From an uncultured Collinsella sp. (lineage in GTDB: Bacteria; Actinomycetota; Coriobacteriia; Coriobacteriales; Coriobacteriaceae): 56,931 nt of DNA. Location of the stretch: contig CABUAT010000012.1 in assembly GCA_902489665.1 (NCBI GenBank), positions 1 through 56,931 on the forward strand. The letters run 5' to 3'. Under the pieces are notes generated by a model. That model was not told the DNA's origin. It worked only from the letters and a program-made list of their open reading frames with translations, and ran no database searches. Shown here in pieces: positions 32,875 through 41,703 of the stretch (its first letter is position 1; each line of letters begins with the position of its first letter). A program made the position numbers and the translations under genes.

Positions 32875-34650
32875 ATGAACCGATTCGTACAAAAGCTGAT
32901 CGCCGGCGCCGCCGCCGTAGCGATCGTCGTAACCGGCCTGGTGGGTGGAGCGCCTGTGGCCAAGGCTGATCCCACCTACAGCATTACGATCAACAAGCAG
33001 TCGACGGATGCTGCCGATCACGAGTTCAACGGCTGGCAGCTTGCCGAGCTGAAGGACGTTGTTGTTAACAATGACAAGTCGATTGCCTATACGATTGATA
33101 CCAACGAGAAGCTCGTGAGCACCATCGAGGCCGCGATGGACTTCAATGCTGTCATTGATAAGACGGGCAATGCCCAGAACGTGCTTACTGCCTACAAGCA
33201 GGACAAGAACTATTATGTGTCCGACGGCAACTCGTCGAACAACCCTATGGGCTTCCTGATCATGCATGTGTTTAGCAATACCGGAACCCCTAACCTCTCC
33301 TCGCCCTGGAACAACGACGCCGCGCTGCGCACCTTTGCCCAGAACCTCGAGGACCAGACCTTCCCTGGGGCTTCTACTGCGACCCCGTTCACCACGGCTA
33401 CGAACAACAACGCCAATGTGAAAACCTTTAAAGTCCCGGGTATCTGGTTCCTGAAGGACGCTACCAGTCCCGCTGCTGACAAGGAGTCCTTCTCACTGCC
33501 CATCATTACGCCGACGAGCATTCCGGACACCGATATCGATGGTGCCGTTACCGTGAAGAACGTGATTCCGAATATCTCCAAGCATCTTGCCAATGCTGAC
33601 GGTACCTACAACAATGAGCCGTCCTTCTCCGTGGGTGACACCGTGTACTACACGCTTGAGACTACCGTTCCTTACTACACCGGCTATTCGACCGGCCGTG
33701 TGTTCAAGATCAACGACACTGCTAGTTCTGCCATTTCTTCGTTTGTCGATGACGCCCCCAAAGGCGTAAACGTTGTATCGGTCAAGGTTGGAGACGTTAC
33801 TCTTAAGGCGGATACCGACTACAGTGTTTCCTATGCTGCCACTACTGATATCGATGAAAAGTACGCCAATGGTGTAGATACCGTCATCGACCTTGGCAAA
33901 TACGTGAACCAGAGTGAGGGCGCCACTAAGCTGGACGAGGGCGCAAAGGTGACCGTACTAGTGAGTGCCACCCTTGATGCTGATGCCAAGCTTTCTGATT
34001 CCACCGACATCAAGGGCAACCCCAACAAGGACTCACTCACCTGGTCGCACAACCCCAACAACACCTCCGATGAGCAGACCATTCCTGGTGACGAGGTGAA
34101 TGTCTACTCCTATAAGTTCAACATCTTGAAGACCGCCAAGGACATGACCACTAAGCTCCGGGGTGCTAAGTTCACGATTAAGGCGGGAGACAGCTATCTC
34201 GGTTACGAGAACGGCGCATGGAAGACCCTGCCCGCGGCTCCGAAGGATACTCAGGCTGGTGCCGAAGCCGGCGTGTTCGCCACCCTAGCTGATGGCGTCA
34301 TCGACTTCAATGGTCTCGATGCTGGCACGTATGAGATCGAGGAGATCGTTCCTCCCAATGGTTACACCGCCCTCTCCCTGCCGAAGTTCAACTTTACGGT
34401 ATCCGCTACGGTGAATGCCAACAATCCCGAGGGTCAGAAGACCATCATTGCCGTTTCTTATGCCAAGGGTACAAACGATAACGACTCTCGCGTCTCCGTT
34501 GAGAACTCGACCATCAAGATTTGGAACGCCATGAACCTCACCGAGCTGCCTATGACCGGCGACCTGGGCATCAAGGTTTTCATCACCGTGGGCGTGCTGC
34601 TCATGGCTGCTGGCGCCGCCTTCGCCCTGAGTGCACGTATGCGCGCTTAA
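32875..34650 (+). CDS. SpaA/SpaH-type LPxTG major pilin
   Basis: 591 residues from ATG 32875 after AAAGGGG. A signal peptide (IAGAAAVAIVVTGLVGGAPVAKA) is followed by a fimbrial isopeptide-D2-type domain (PSFSVGDTVYYTLETTVPYY), with NVIPNISKH just before it as a possible pilin-lysine motif. A C-terminal SpaA-like domain (RGAKFTIK ... LDAGTYEIEEIVPPNGY) contains the E-box glutamate. The sorting signal is LPMTG, a hydrophobic stretch and SARMRA. It is probably polymerised by the next gene's sortase. Begins 40 bases after the adhesin frame ends. Confidence 0.92.
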   Translation: MNRFVQKLIAGAAAVAIVVTGLVGGAPVAKADPTYSITINKQSTDAADHEFNGWQLAELKDVVVNNDKSIAYTIDTNEKLVSTIEAAMDFNAVIDKTGNAQNVLTAYKQDKNYYVSDGNSSNNPMGFLIMHVFSNTGTPNLSSPWNNDAALRTFAQNLEDQTFPGASTATPFTTATNNNANVKTFKVPGIWFLKDATSPAADKESFSLPIITPTSIPDTDIDGAVTVKNVIPNISKHLANADGTYNNEPSFSVGDTVYYTLETTVPYYTGYSTGRVFKINDTASSAISSFVDDAPKGVNVVSVKVGDVTLKADTDYSVSYAATTDIDEKYANGVDTVIDLGKYVNQSEGATKLDEGAKVTVLVSATLDADAKLSDSTDIKGNPNKDSLTWSHNPNNTSDEQTIPGDEVNVYSYKFNILKTAKDMTTKLRGAKFTIKAGDSYLGYENGAWKTLPAAPKDTQAGAEAGVFATLADGVIDFNGLDAGTYEIEEIVPPNGYTALSLPKFNFTVSATVNANNPEGQKTIIAVSYAKGTNDNDSRVSVENSTIKIWNAMNLTELPMTGDLGIKVFITVGVLLMAAGAAFALSARMRA

Positions 34651-34814
34651 TTCCCTAGCTTGATGACGCGGCGAGCGGGCGATCGTCGTCTCCTATCAGC
34701 GCCTGCGCGCCGCGTTCTCATATTCCCTTTCGCCGCACCCCGTCGCGCTTGGACACGCGGCGGGGTCGGTGCTTTAACCGTGCCCTCGCACCCACACCCC
34801 CGGAGGTGAACCAC

Positions 34815-35954
34815 ATGGAGGCAATCAAGCCCGTATCGACGATGCGCACGCCGAGCGGCGGTTCGAACCCGGCTTCCCCCAGCCGACGTAAACCGCCCCT
34901 CGTCCTGCGCCTGCTTTCCCTTCTGTGCTTTGCCGCCGGCTTTGTTATCGTGGCCACGCCCCTCGTCCTGCGCGCCATGTCCCAGGCCGAGCAGACGGCC
35001 GCAGTTACCGCGGCCCAAAACACCGTGGATGGCTGGCCCTATCCGCAAGCGGAGGAGGCCCTCGCGGCCGCGCGCGCCTACAACGAGCAGTTGGCCGCCG
35101 GCGGTCAGGACGTCATCGGCGAGGTTGTGGACCCGTTCGGTAGCACCTCCGGCGCCTCCACCGCAACAGGTGCCAAGGACTCCATCGCCTCGCAAGACAC
35201 CACGTACCAGGGCCTGCTCGACGCGGGATCGGGCCTTATGTGCTCGGTGCGTATCCCCAAGATCGACGTGAACTTGCCCGTGTACCATGGCACCTCCAAC
35301 GAGGTGCTCGCCGCGGGAGCCGGTCACCTGTACGGAACGTCGCTGCCCGTGGGCGGCGAGAGCACGCATGCCGTGCTCACCGGACACCGTGGCGTGCCGG
35401 GCTCGCTCCTGTTCACGCGCTTGGACGAGCTGCGGGTGGGTGACTCGTTCTACATCGAGGTGATGGGCGAAGAACTGGGCTACAAGATCGACCGCATAGA
35501 CGTGATAGAGCCCGACGACGACTCCAAGTTGCGCGTGACCGCCGGCGAGGACCGCGTGACGCTCATGACCTGCACGCCCTACGGCGTGAACTCGCACCGC
35601 CTGCTGGTATCGGGTGTGCGTGCAAGCATTCCGGATGAGGTCCCCGTGCCCGAGGAGGCACAGGGCATTAACACCACCGCGGTGGCGCTGGGCGTTCTGG
35701 GCGCGCTGCTGGCGATTGTTGTGGGTCTCGTTGTGGCCGGGCACGTGCGCAAGAAGCGGCGCGCGGCGCAGCGTGCTGCCGTTGCCGCCGCGGTGACGCT
35801 GGACGCCGACGCGGCTGGTGGCGATGGCGGAAACGGGTGGACCGTGGGAGCCTCCAGGCCTGCGGCTCCCTTCGCCTCCTCTGCTTCAGCCTCCTCGGCT
35901 TCCCCCGATTCCGATGCTGATTCTCCTAAGTATCGCGGGCGACACCTGCGCTAG
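34815..35954 (+). CDS. Class C sortase (pilin polymerase)
   Basis: 379 residues, starting after GGAGGTGAACCAC. One N-terminal membrane helix (LSLLCFAAGFVIVATPLVL) and a C-terminal helix (VALGVLGALLAIVVGLVVAG) give the two-anchor topology of class C sortases. The catalytic His is in TGHRG, the Cys in TLMTCTPYG and the Arg in NSHRLLV. It links pilin LPxTG threonines to lysines of the next subunit. The C-terminal cytoplasmic tail is Ala/Ser-rich. Its gene follows the pilin gene by 164 bases. Confidence 0.94.
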   Translation: MEAIKPVSTMRTPSGGSNPASPSRRKPPLVLRLLSLLCFAAGFVIVATPLVLRAMSQAEQTAAVTAAQNTVDGWPYPQAEEALAAARAYNEQLAAGGQDVIGEVVDPFGSTSGASTATGAKDSIASQDTTYQGLLDAGSGLMCSVRIPKIDVNLPVYHGTSNEVLAAGAGHLYGTSLPVGGESTHAVLTGHRGVPGSLLFTRLDELRVGDSFYIEVMGEELGYKIDRIDVIEPDDDSKLRVTAGEDRVTLMTCTPYGVNSHRLLVSGVRASIPDEVPVPEEAQGINTTAVALGVLGALLAIVVGLVVAGHVRKKRRAAQRAAVAAAVTLDADAAGGDGGNGWTVGASRPAAPFASSASASSASPDSDADSPKYRGRHLR

Positions 35955-35984
35955 CGCCCTCGTTGGTGCTCAATATCGCTCGAA

Positions 35985-36318
35985 GTGTAGCGCCTTCGCA
36001 CGCTTCCTGGTCATTTGCCAGAACCGCGGCGCGATCCCGAACATGCCGTACGACGCGATGGTGGAGCTGCCCGCCTACATCGGCAAGAACGGCCCCGAGG
36101 TCATCTCGTGCGACAACATCCCGCTGTTCCAGCAGGGCCTCATGATGCAGCAGCTCAACTCCGAGAAGCTCGTGGTCGAGGCGTGCATCGAGGGTTCGTA
36201 TGAGAAGGCGCTCAAGGCGTTCACGCTCAACAAGACCGTGCCGTCCATGACGGTCGCCAAGGAGATTCTCGACGACATGATCGAGGCCAACAAGGATTTC
36301 TGGCCTGAGCTTAAGTAA
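35985..36318 (+). pseudogene. 3' fragment of a GH4 family glycosidase gene
   Basis: About 110 codons in frame to the stop at 36318 match the C-terminus of family 4 glycosidases (6-phospho-alpha-glucosidase/alpha-galactosidase type): NRGAIPNMPYDAMVELPAY, IGKNGPEVISCDNIPLF and QLNSEKLVVEACIEGS. The upstream NAD+- and Mn2+-binding parts are absent, and no start or ribosome site is evident. The sequence before it is the end of the sortase gene. It is a truncated remnant, suggesting that the pilus genes replaced the 5' part of a resident gene. Confidence 0.8.
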
Positions 36319-36373
36319 CGAGGCCTTCGACGGCCCGATTGCGAACGGTTCGCAGCGGCCCCTAAGGTCCATA

Positions 36374-36430
36374 GGCTCCCCCTGGGGTACATCCCAGGGG
36401 GAGCCTCTCAGAAGCGCCCCGAGGGGCGCT
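36374..36430. terminator. Two adjacent hairpins after the GH4 remnant
   Basis: GGCTCCCCCTGGG/CCCAGGGGGAGCC (36374-36405) and AGCGCCCC/GGGGCGCT (36413-36430). Likely the old terminator of the GH4 gene. The rest of 36431-36679 holds no gene I can recognise. Confidence 0.55.
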
Positions 36431-36679
36431 CTTGTGTATATGAAGGCAAAAGGGATATGCAGTCTTCATACATGGCCTCCTTTTAGGAGGGTCGATTTCT
36501 CCGGTTGATTTCTGATCTCAGCTGAACACATTGAGCGGATAGGCCGTTCCCGCAGTTAGCCGAAAGCCCCCGGGGTCATCCCGGGCCCCGGGGCGGCATT
36601 TTCCCAGTTGAAGGAACGGTGGAGATGTGTTTCGGTGGGTCCGGTGGCCATACTCCGCTCTCCGCCCGGCACCTCTTCC

Positions 36680-37135
36680 AAGGGAACCGACGAGGGCGCC
36701 GGCGCCCAGTATGTCTAAGAGAACGGTTCTTTGGGCAATACTGCTTATGATTTTACGACTGATGATAAGGGCGAAATCAGCGTCAAGGGCCTCGATGCTG
36801 GCGCCTACACGGTCGAGGAGACCCATACGCTCCCCGGCTATAACACCGTGCCCAAATTCACGTTCACCATTACTGCCACGGGTCTTAATCAGAACGAGGG
36901 CGAGAATACGTTGACGGTGACCACATCCAAGAATGGCTCTGGTCTCGTCACCAATTCCTCTTCTGGTGACGGCACTGTTACCCTTACCGTCAAGAACAAG
37001 AAGGGCTCCGGCCTCCCGCTCACCGGTCTTAACGGCGTGACCTTCACGTGGATCGCTGGCGGCGCGGTGCTGTGCATCGGCGTGGCGCACCTCATCCGCA
37101 GCCGTAAGCAGGCTGAGGAGTCCGAGCAGGAGTAA
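36680..37135 (+). pseudogene. 3' fragment of an LPxTG pilin gene
   Basis: In one frame KGTDEGAGAQYV, a TAA stop (36716-36718), then ENGSLGNTAYDFTTDDKGE, KGLDAGAYTVEE and a sorting signal LPLTG with hydrophobic helix and RSRKQ tail. The middle matches a SpaA domain (start GAxF...ENG, end VEETHTLPGY) with its first strands eroded. There is no signal peptide. From 36731 on, 134 codons are open from a TTG, but no ribosome site is seen. A decayed second pilin. Confidence 0.78.
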
Positions 37136-37280
37136 CGCTCGCTCACCCATCCCTTTGGCAGGTGGTATGTGATGGCCATGAGACTTGCGGACACTTTTCT
37201 CGTCCATCTACGTTCTTGCTTCGTAGGCGTACGCGCGGTGCGGACGGTAGAAGGCAGTTGCGCCGCAAGCGCAAATAAGA

Positions 37281-37307
37281 ATGCCCGGGGTTAGAGGCCC
37301 GGGCATT
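37281..37307. terminator. Hairpin after pilin fragment
   Basis: ATGCCCGGG pairs with CCCGGGCAT around TTAGAG, with A-rich sequence before and TT after; usable in either direction. No gene is seen in 37308-37480. Confidence 0.6.
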
Positions 37308-37482
37308 TAACAAAACCAGAAAACTAGGCTGCCCGCGCTTTCGAACACTTACGCGGGATGCGTCGTTTCCTGTAGCTATTGTATCCCGAATCGCCCCGCC
37401 GATCCGGGATATATTGAAAACTCAAATACGGGCTTATGTCCCCACCACACAGGGTCGATTCTCCCATTCCGATCTTCAAACA

Positions 37483-37537
37483 TCTCAATCTGTAACATCT
37501 TGACGGGAAAATCGGCTCCACCTGTTACAGATTGAGA
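37483..37537. repeat. Tandem stem-loop, first copy
   Basis: TCTCAATCTGTAACA and TGTTACAGATTGAGA are exact 15-base inverted repeats around a loop containing GGGAAAATCGGCTCC. Confidence 0.75.
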
Positions 37538-37562
37538 CAAAACGCAGGGAGTGGACCGAGAA

Positions 37563-37617
37563 TCTCGATCTGTAACAGTAAACCGGCTTTTGACGGTCTA
37601 GATGTTACACATCGAGA
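37563..37617. repeat. Tandem stem-loop, second copy
   Basis: TCTCGATCTGTAACA and TGTTACACATCGAGA have one mismatch; A-T in the first copy is replaced by G-C in the second, so pairing is kept. Same total length (55 bases) and 80-base spacing from copy 1. Confidence 0.75.
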
Positions 37618-37652
37618 CAAAGTATCGGACCAGACAAGCGTGTCGGCCCAAA

Positions 37653-37685
37653 CCACCACAAAGGTGCCTGTCCCCTTTGTGGTGG
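37653..37685. repeat. CCACCACAAAGG palindromic repeat, copy 5 (inverted)
   Basis: Same 12-base arms as copies 1-4, but the core reads TGCCTGTCC, so it lies in the opposite orientation. About 105 bases before gatC. Confidence 0.88.
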
Positions 37686-37790
37686 CGCCGCCCTCGTTAC
37701 GTTTTCGCTGCATTTAGGTAAAGCACCTGCTCCAAGCGGCGTTGCCTTGTATACTAGAGCGGTTTAACTGTTATGCGGAAGGGAGCGCCT

Positions 37791-38102
37791 ATGGCACTCA
37801 GCGAGAAAGACGTGCGCGGCATCGCCGAGTACGCAAAGATCGCACTGACCGATGACGAGCTCACCCAGATGACGTCCTACCTGAACGACGCCGTCCAGAT
37901 GCTCGAGCCCGTCTTGCAATATGACTTGCCCGACGTGGAGCCCACGTTCCATCCCATCGGAAGCCTGTCCAACGTGATGGGCGATGACCTGCGCGAGCCC
38001 GAGCGCGACCTGCCGCTCGACGTCGCGCTGGAAAACGCCGGCAGCGCGCGCGACCGCTACTTCCGCGTGCCGTCCATTTTGGGAGAGGGGGAGAGCGAGT
38101 AA
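37791..38102 (+). CDS. gatC: Asp/Glu-tRNA amidotransferase subunit C
   Basis: 103 residues from ATG 37791 after GGAAGGGAG. GatC pattern: LSEKDVRGIAEYAKIALTDDELTQM at the N-terminus and the belt PTFHPIGSLSNVMGDDLREPE. It holds GatA and GatB together. A -10 TATACT is visible about 40 bases upstream (37750-37755). Its stop overlaps the gatA start by one base. Confidence 0.93.
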   Translation: MALSEKDVRGIAEYAKIALTDDELTQMTSYLNDAVQMLEPVLQYDLPDVEPTFHPIGSLSNVMGDDLREPERDLPLDVALENAGSARDRYFRVPSILGEGESE

Positions 38103-39616
38103 TGGCGCTAAGCTTCGATTCCCTTACCGCCGCCCAGATCGCCGCGGGCGTTGCCGCCGGCGACTTTACCGCTACCGAGGTGGCCCAGGCCTCCCTTGCC
38201 GCCATCGAGGCGCGCGAGGGCGGGGTCCAGGCATTCCTGCAGGTGGCGCCCGAGCTTGCGCTCGAGGCCGCTGCGCGCGTGGATGCCGACCGCGCCGCAG
38301 GCAAGCCGCTGCCCCCGCTCGCGGGCGTGCCGCTGGCCATTAAGGACAACATGAACCTCGTGGGCACGCGCACCACCTGCGCTTCCCGCATGCTCGAGAA
38401 CTACCAGAGCGTCTACACCGCTACCTGCGTCCAGCGCATGCTCGATGCCGGCTGCCTGCCCATGGGCAAGGCCAATATGGACGAGTTTGCCTTCGGCAGC
38501 TCCACCGAGAGCTCGGCGTTCCACCGCACCAACAACCCCTGGGATACCGAGCGCGTGCCCGGCGGCTCCTCGGGCGGCTCCGCTGCAGCCGTCGCCGCGG
38601 GCGAAGTCGCGCTCTCGCTGGGCTCGGACACCGGCGGCTCTATTCGCCAGCCGGCGTCGCTGTGCGGTGTGGTGGGCTTTAAGCCCACGTATGGTGCCGT
38701 GAGCCGTTACGGCGTGGTTGCCTTTGGCTCGTCGCTCGACCAGGTGGGCCCCTTTGGCCGCACGGTCGAGGATGTCGCGCTGGCCATGAACGCGCTCACC
38801 GGCGCGGGCCACGATCCGTACGACTGCACCAGCCAGGATTGCGCCGTCGACTTTACCGAGCATCTCAACGACAGCGTCGAGGGCAAGCGCGTGGGCATTA
38901 TCCCTGCGTTTATGGAGGCCGAAGGTCTGACGCCCGAGGTCAAGGCCGCTGTTCAGCGCGCCGCTCAGGAGCTGCAGAACCAGGGTGCCGAGCTGGTCGA
39001 GGTCGACCTGCCGCACTTGGACGCCGCCATCGCCGCCTACTACGTCATCGGCCCGGCCGAGGCGTTCTCCAACCTGGCCCGTTTCGACGGCATTCGCTAC
39101 GGCTACCAGGAGGAGGGCTGCGCCAACCTGTCCGACCAGAGTTCGCTTTCGCGCGCCCACGGCTTTGGCGCCGAGGCCAAGCGCCGTCAGATGCTCGGCG
39201 CCTACCTGCTGAGCTCGGGCGTGTACGACAAGTACTACTACGCTGCGCAAAAGGCCCGCACGCTCATCACGCAGGACTACGACGCCGCGTATGCCAAGGT
39301 GGACACCATCCTCATGCCCGCCTCGCCGCGCACGGCCTTTAAGTTTGGCGAAATCAGCGACCCCACGCAGATGTACCTTTCGGACCTGTACACCATTTCA
39401 CTCAACATTTGCGGCAACGGTGGCATCTCGGTGCCGCTGGGCCTGGGCGAGGACACCAAGCTGCCCGTTTCTGCCCAGCTGGTTGGTCCGGCATTTAAGG
39501 ACCGCCAGCTGCTCACGTTTGCCCGCGCCCTGGAGCGCGGCTTTGCCGATGCCGCCACGGGTGCGCCCGCGCTTTCCGTCGCGCCCGATTTTGCCGGGAA
39601 GGGAGGCGAGCTGTAA
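38102..39616 (+). CDS. gatA: Asp/Glu-tRNA amidotransferase subunit A
   Basis: 504 residues. An amidase-signature enzyme: catalytic Lys in GVPLAIKDNM near residue 79, the Gly/Ser-rich GGSSGGSAAAVAAGEV near 155 with the cis-Ser, and nucleophilic Ser in LGSDTGGSIRQPA near 180. It frees ammonia from glutamine for transamidation of misacylated Glu-tRNA-Gln or Asp-tRNA-Asn. Its stop overlaps gatB by one base (TAATG), so translation is coupled. Confidence 0.97.
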   Translation: MALSFDSLTAAQIAAGVAAGDFTATEVAQASLAAIEAREGGVQAFLQVAPELALEAAARVDADRAAGKPLPPLAGVPLAIKDNMNLVGTRTTCASRMLENYQSVYTATCVQRMLDAGCLPMGKANMDEFAFGSSTESSAFHRTNNPWDTERVPGGSSGGSAAAVAAGEVALSLGSDTGGSIRQPASLCGVVGFKPTYGAVSRYGVVAFGSSLDQVGPFGRTVEDVALAMNALTGAGHDPYDCTSQDCAVDFTEHLNDSVEGKRVGIIPAFMEAEGLTPEVKAAVQRAAQELQNQGAELVEVDLPHLDAAIAAYYVIGPAEAFSNLARFDGIRYGYQEEGCANLSDQSSLSRAHGFGAEAKRRQMLGAYLLSSGVYDKYYYAAQKARTLITQDYDAAYAKVDTILMPASPRTAFKFGEISDPTQMYLSDLYTISLNICGNGGISVPLGLGEDTKLPVSAQLVGPAFKDRQLLTFARALERGFADAATGAPALSVAPDFAGKGGEL

Positions 39617-41292
39617 TGAAGGAGCTTTCCGAGGTCCTGCAGGATTGGGAGGCCGTGATCGGCCTGGAGATCCATACCGAGCTCACCGCACTCGATACCA
39701 AGATGTTCTGCAACTGCAAGCTCAGCCACGATGACGAGCCCAACGCCAACGTGTGCCCGGTGTGCCTGGGCCTGCCCGGCGCCCTGCCGGTGCCTAACAA
39801 GCGCGCCATCGAGAGCATCGTCAAGGCCGGCCTTGCCACCAACTGCGAGATCCAGCGTCACTCGATGTTCTACCGCAAGCACTACTTCTATCCCGACATG
39901 GCCAAGAACTTCCAGACCACGCAGGGTCCGGTCGCCTTTGCCATGTACGGTCACCTTGATCTGGATGTGACCGGTCGCGGTGCCGCCGAGCGTCCCGACT
40001 GCGCGTTTGGTGAGGCCGAGGCCCAGAGCCTGGCGAGCGCTTCGGCCAACGCCGAGGGCCTGTCCACGTCCATGACGTCGACCATGCGAGAGGGCAACCA
40101 ACGCGCCGGCCACCTGGCCAGCTATGACGCGTCCAACCTGCAGATGCCCGAGCGTCGCGAGGACGGTTCCTACACGGTGCCCATTCGCATCCTGCGCATC
40201 CACATGGAGGAGGACGCCGCCAAGATGGTCCACGTGGGCGGTGCCGAGGGCCGCATTACCGCCGCGGCCGAGTCGCTCGTCGACTACAACCGCTGCGGCA
40301 CGCCGCTGATTGAGCTCGTGACTGAGCCCGATCTGCGCACGCCTGAGGAGGCTCGCCTGTTTATGGAGAAGCTCCGTCGCATTTTTGTGACGCTGGGCAT
40401 TTCAGACTGCTCCATGGAGAAGGGCTCCATGCGCTGCGATGGCAACGTGTCGCTGCGCCGCCGTGGCGAGACCAAGCTGGGCACCAAGACCGAGCTCAAG
40501 AACCTCAACTCGTTTAAGAGCCTGCACGACGGCCTTGCCTACGAGATTTGCCGCCAGGCCGAGGTGCTCGAGGAGGGCGGCATCATCTATCAGGAGACCC
40601 GCCACTGGGAGCCTAGTCGCAAGCGTACCGTGGTTATGCGTGTGAAGGAGACGGCCGACGACTATCGCCTGTTCCCCGATCCCGACCTGGCGCCGTTCGA
40701 TCTGGACGATGAGTTCATCGACCGCTGCCGTGGCGAGATTCCCGAGCTGCCCGATGCCAAGCGCGCCCGTTTTGAGGCCGACTTTGGCATTAAGGCGGCC
40801 GACGCCGAGCAGATTGCTGGCGACCCCGAGTTTGCCGACTTCTTTGAGGCCGGCGCTGCCGGTATGGCTGGCAAGGAGGCCCAGACGGTCGCAAACCTGC
40901 TGGTGAACGAGATGATCGCCTACCTTAAGGGCGCGGGTGTGTCGCTCACCGAGTCCGGCATCACGCCGGCTCAGGTAACAGCGCTGGCTAAGCTGCTGGC
41001 GACCGATGCCATCAGCTCCAACCAGGCGCACGAGGTCTTTGAGGCCATGGCCCAGACCGGCGACGACCCCAACAAGATCGTCGACGAGCGCGGCATGCGT
41101 CAGGTGAGCGACGCCGGCGCGCTGCAGCCGATCGTGGACGAGGTGCTGGCTAACTGTGCCGATCAGGCGCAGCAGTATCGTGACGGCAACCAGAAGGTCA
41201 TCGGCTTTTTGGTGGGCCAGTGCATGAAGGCGAGCCGCGGCAAGGGCAACCCGAAGCTCTTCAACGAGTTGCTGAGAACGTCGCTCTCGTAA
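39616..41292 (+). CDS. gatB: Asp/Glu-tRNA amidotransferase subunit B
   Basis: 558 residues. The N-terminal kinase-like core begins AVIGLEIHTEL, with zinc cysteines CNCKL...NVCPVCLGLPG, and the C-terminal YqeY-like tRNA-binding tail ends the protein. It is longer than many GatB proteins (about 480). The extra part lies around residues 118-185 (AERPDCAFGEAEAQSLAS...). The same chain shows MEEDAAKMVH and DYNRCGTPLIELVTEPD. Last gene of the gatCAB operon. Confidence 0.95.
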   Translation: MKELSEVLQDWEAVIGLEIHTELTALDTKMFCNCKLSHDDEPNANVCPVCLGLPGALPVPNKRAIESIVKAGLATNCEIQRHSMFYRKHYFYPDMAKNFQTTQGPVAFAMYGHLDLDVTGRGAAERPDCAFGEAEAQSLASASANAEGLSTSMTSTMREGNQRAGHLASYDASNLQMPERREDGSYTVPIRILRIHMEEDAAKMVHVGGAEGRITAAAESLVDYNRCGTPLIELVTEPDLRTPEEARLFMEKLRRIFVTLGISDCSMEKGSMRCDGNVSLRRRGETKLGTKTELKNLNSFKSLHDGLAYEICRQAEVLEEGGIIYQETRHWEPSRKRTVVMRVKETADDYRLFPDPDLAPFDLDDEFIDRCRGEIPELPDAKRARFEADFGIKAADAEQIAGDPEFADFFEAGAAGMAGKEAQTVANLLVNEMIAYLKGAGVSLTESGITPAQVTALAKLLATDAISSNQAHEVFEAMAQTGDDPNKIVDERGMRQVSDAGALQPIVDEVLANCADQAQQYRDGNQKVIGFLVGQCMKASRGKGNPKLFNELLRTSLS

Positions 41293-41295
41293 GCG

Positions 41296-41438
41296 GGAAC
41301 CCGGGAGCCCCGGCAGGGCGGGTGCTTCCTCAAAATTTCGAACAGTCCTGCGCAAGACGAAGGCCACATTAAGTGGCCTTCTTTGCGTGCGGAACTCATT
41401 TTGAGCAAGCACCCGCCCTGCCGGGGCTCCCGGGTTCC
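41296..41438. repeat. 32-bp perfect inverted repeat enclosing a hairpin
   Basis: Arms 41296-41327 (starting GGAACCCGGGAGCCCC) and 41407-41438 are exact complements over 32 bases. Inside is a second hairpin, GAAGGCCAC/GTGGCCTTC, followed by TTT, which is likely the gatB terminator. The element starts 4 bases after the gatB stop. Confidence 0.85.
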
Positions 41439-41487
41439 GTGACGACTTGGCCGTTCGGGTCAGGTGGGGCTGAATGGAATTTGGTGA

Positions 41488-41518
41488 TGAGGGCACCGTT
41501 GGCGCCCTCATTTTTTTT
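41488..41518 (+). terminator. Strong terminator hairpin
   Basis: TGAGGGC and GCCCTCA flank a short loop, followed by eight T. It lies 195 bases after gatB, outside the long inverted repeat, and insulates the next operon. Confidence 0.85.
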
Positions 41519-41587
41519 GTGCGGGTGGCAAAGGGGCTGTCCCTTTGGGCACATTGCGCCTCAAGATTTCCAAAAAGTTAACCTTTG

Positions 41588-41618
41588 TTGACCTTAATAG
41601 TTAGATAAACTAAACTAT
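41588..41618 (+). promoter_or_regulatory. Promoter with metal-repressor-like palindrome
   Basis: TTGACC (41588-41593) and TAAACT (41611-41616) are 17 bases apart. The imperfect palindrome ATAGTTAGATAAACTAAACTAT (given as ATAGTTAG and CTAAACTAT halves, 41597-41618) covers the spacer and -10 box. Its TTAG/CTAA arms resemble DtxR/MntR-type iron or manganese boxes, which suits the metal ATPase downstream. Confidence 0.6.
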
Positions 41619-41703
41619 TTTTCAAAAGTGTGCTCGAGCAAACTTATTTACTCGGGTGCTGAGGCACCGTGCCGCGTCCAATGCGGCAAAAGGGAGAAGC
41701 AAC

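Noticed and set aside
36731..37135. Functional short pilin gene starting at TTG
   Set aside because: No signal peptide, no ribosome site and an upstream in-frame pilin-like sequence broken by TAA; called a pseudogene fragment.
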